Source: a virus
Length of the DNA: 39,284 bases
Strand: one strand, 5' to 3'
Virus record (IMG/VR): IMGVR_UViG_3300036401_000116
Coordinates: 1-39,284 of that record
Shown: in pieces, positions 39,059 to 39,284 of the stretch
Layout: every line of letters starts with the position of its first letter
Numbering within the stretch: the first letter of the stretch is position 1
Made by a program: the position numbers and the translations under genes
The notes under the pieces: generated by a model
What the model saw: the letters and a program-made list of their open reading frames with translations, nothing else
Told to the model about the DNA's origin: nothing
Databases searched by the model: none

Positions 39059-39284
39059 CGTCACCCTCCTCCGCCGCCCGCTTCACGATGTCCTCGACCG
39101 AGGTCGGTTCGTTCTTCTTCGGCGCGAGGCCGAGCGTGATCAGCCGACGAGCCTTGCTCACCAACGCCTCGGCGATGGCGACCTTGACCTTGATCAGGTG
39201 AATCTCGCTTTCGACGAGCACCTTCCTGCCGATTTGCTTGCGCAGGTCGTTGAGGATGGTGTCCAGGATCCAAAGGCAGCGAGC
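39042..39284 (-). CDS. Hypothetical protein, 5' end beyond the window
   Basis: The frame is open to the window edge and shows 80 codons before TGA. The visible part is helical and charged (LDTILNDLRKQIGRKVLVES, then HLIKVKVAIAEALVSKARRL) with a Lys-rich end and the phrase LGLAPKKNEPTSVEDIV. No motif was recognised. Its start lies to the right, so size and family cannot be judged. Confidence 0.6.
   Translation of the reverse strand, partial: ARCLWILDTILNDLRKQIGRKVLVESEIHLIKVKVAIAEALVSKARRLITLGLAPKKNEPTSVEDIVKRAAEEGDDAAPV

Noticed and set aside
1-39284. CRISPR array or tRNA genes
   Set aside because: No regularly spaced palindromic direct repeats were seen outside coding repeats, and non-coding gaps are too short for a cloverleaf gene I could recognise.

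Overview
The window is a near gap-free, GC-rich stretch of a tailed double-stranded DNA bacteriophage genome of podovirus type. The clearest evidence is a terminase, portal, scaffolding and major capsid series in which the capsid protein looks like the SU10 (phiEco32/kuravirus) family, followed by an adaptor, a tail nozzle, fibres and ejection proteins, with no tape measure or tail-tube genes. Lipobox signal peptides near the end of the late operon suggest a Gram-negative host. The host cannot be named from sequence alone. The window looks like a partial genome: one gene is cut at base 39284, and no endolysin, DNA polymerase or RNA polymerase was recognised.

Layout. Bases 1-247 are non-coding leader. 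Bases 248-31946 form one long plus-strand late operon: small early genes (including an Acb2/Tad1-like anti-defence candidate), small and large terminase, a carbohydrate module of three consecutive glycan-type genes (4664-7391), portal, scaffolding and major capsid protein, an HNH endonuclease with small zinc-ribbon genes, a collagen-like fibre, an adaptor carrying an extra beta-rich domain, two nozzle-region proteins, a fibre with five repeats, three internal-virion candidates ending in a 1,998-residue polyvalent protein with a metalloprotease-type HExxH motif and an LPD38-like C-terminus, and finally four small exported or membrane proteins. Bases 31861-39284 are a convergent minus-strand replication operon: unknown small genes, a second HNH gene, a probable single-strand DNA-binding protein, a terminator-like hairpin, a large primase-helicase and a RecU-like nuclease.

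How the genes work together. The terminase pair packages DNA through the portal into a capsid built on the scaffold. Adaptor, nozzle and fibres form the short tail. The proline/glutamine-rich, coiled-coil and giant proteins are probably packaged and ejected. The right operon makes a replication set in which one polypeptide joins a CHC2/TOPRIM primase to an MCM-type helicase with its zinc-ribbon N-domain, AAA+ core and arginine finger. This is the most unusual protein in the window.

Almost every gene junction is a 1-8 base overlap, very often GTGA, so translational coupling appears to be the general expression strategy. Several junctions have much longer overlaps. The most striking is a 314-base overlap, coded in two frames, that contains a 78-base tandem repeat.
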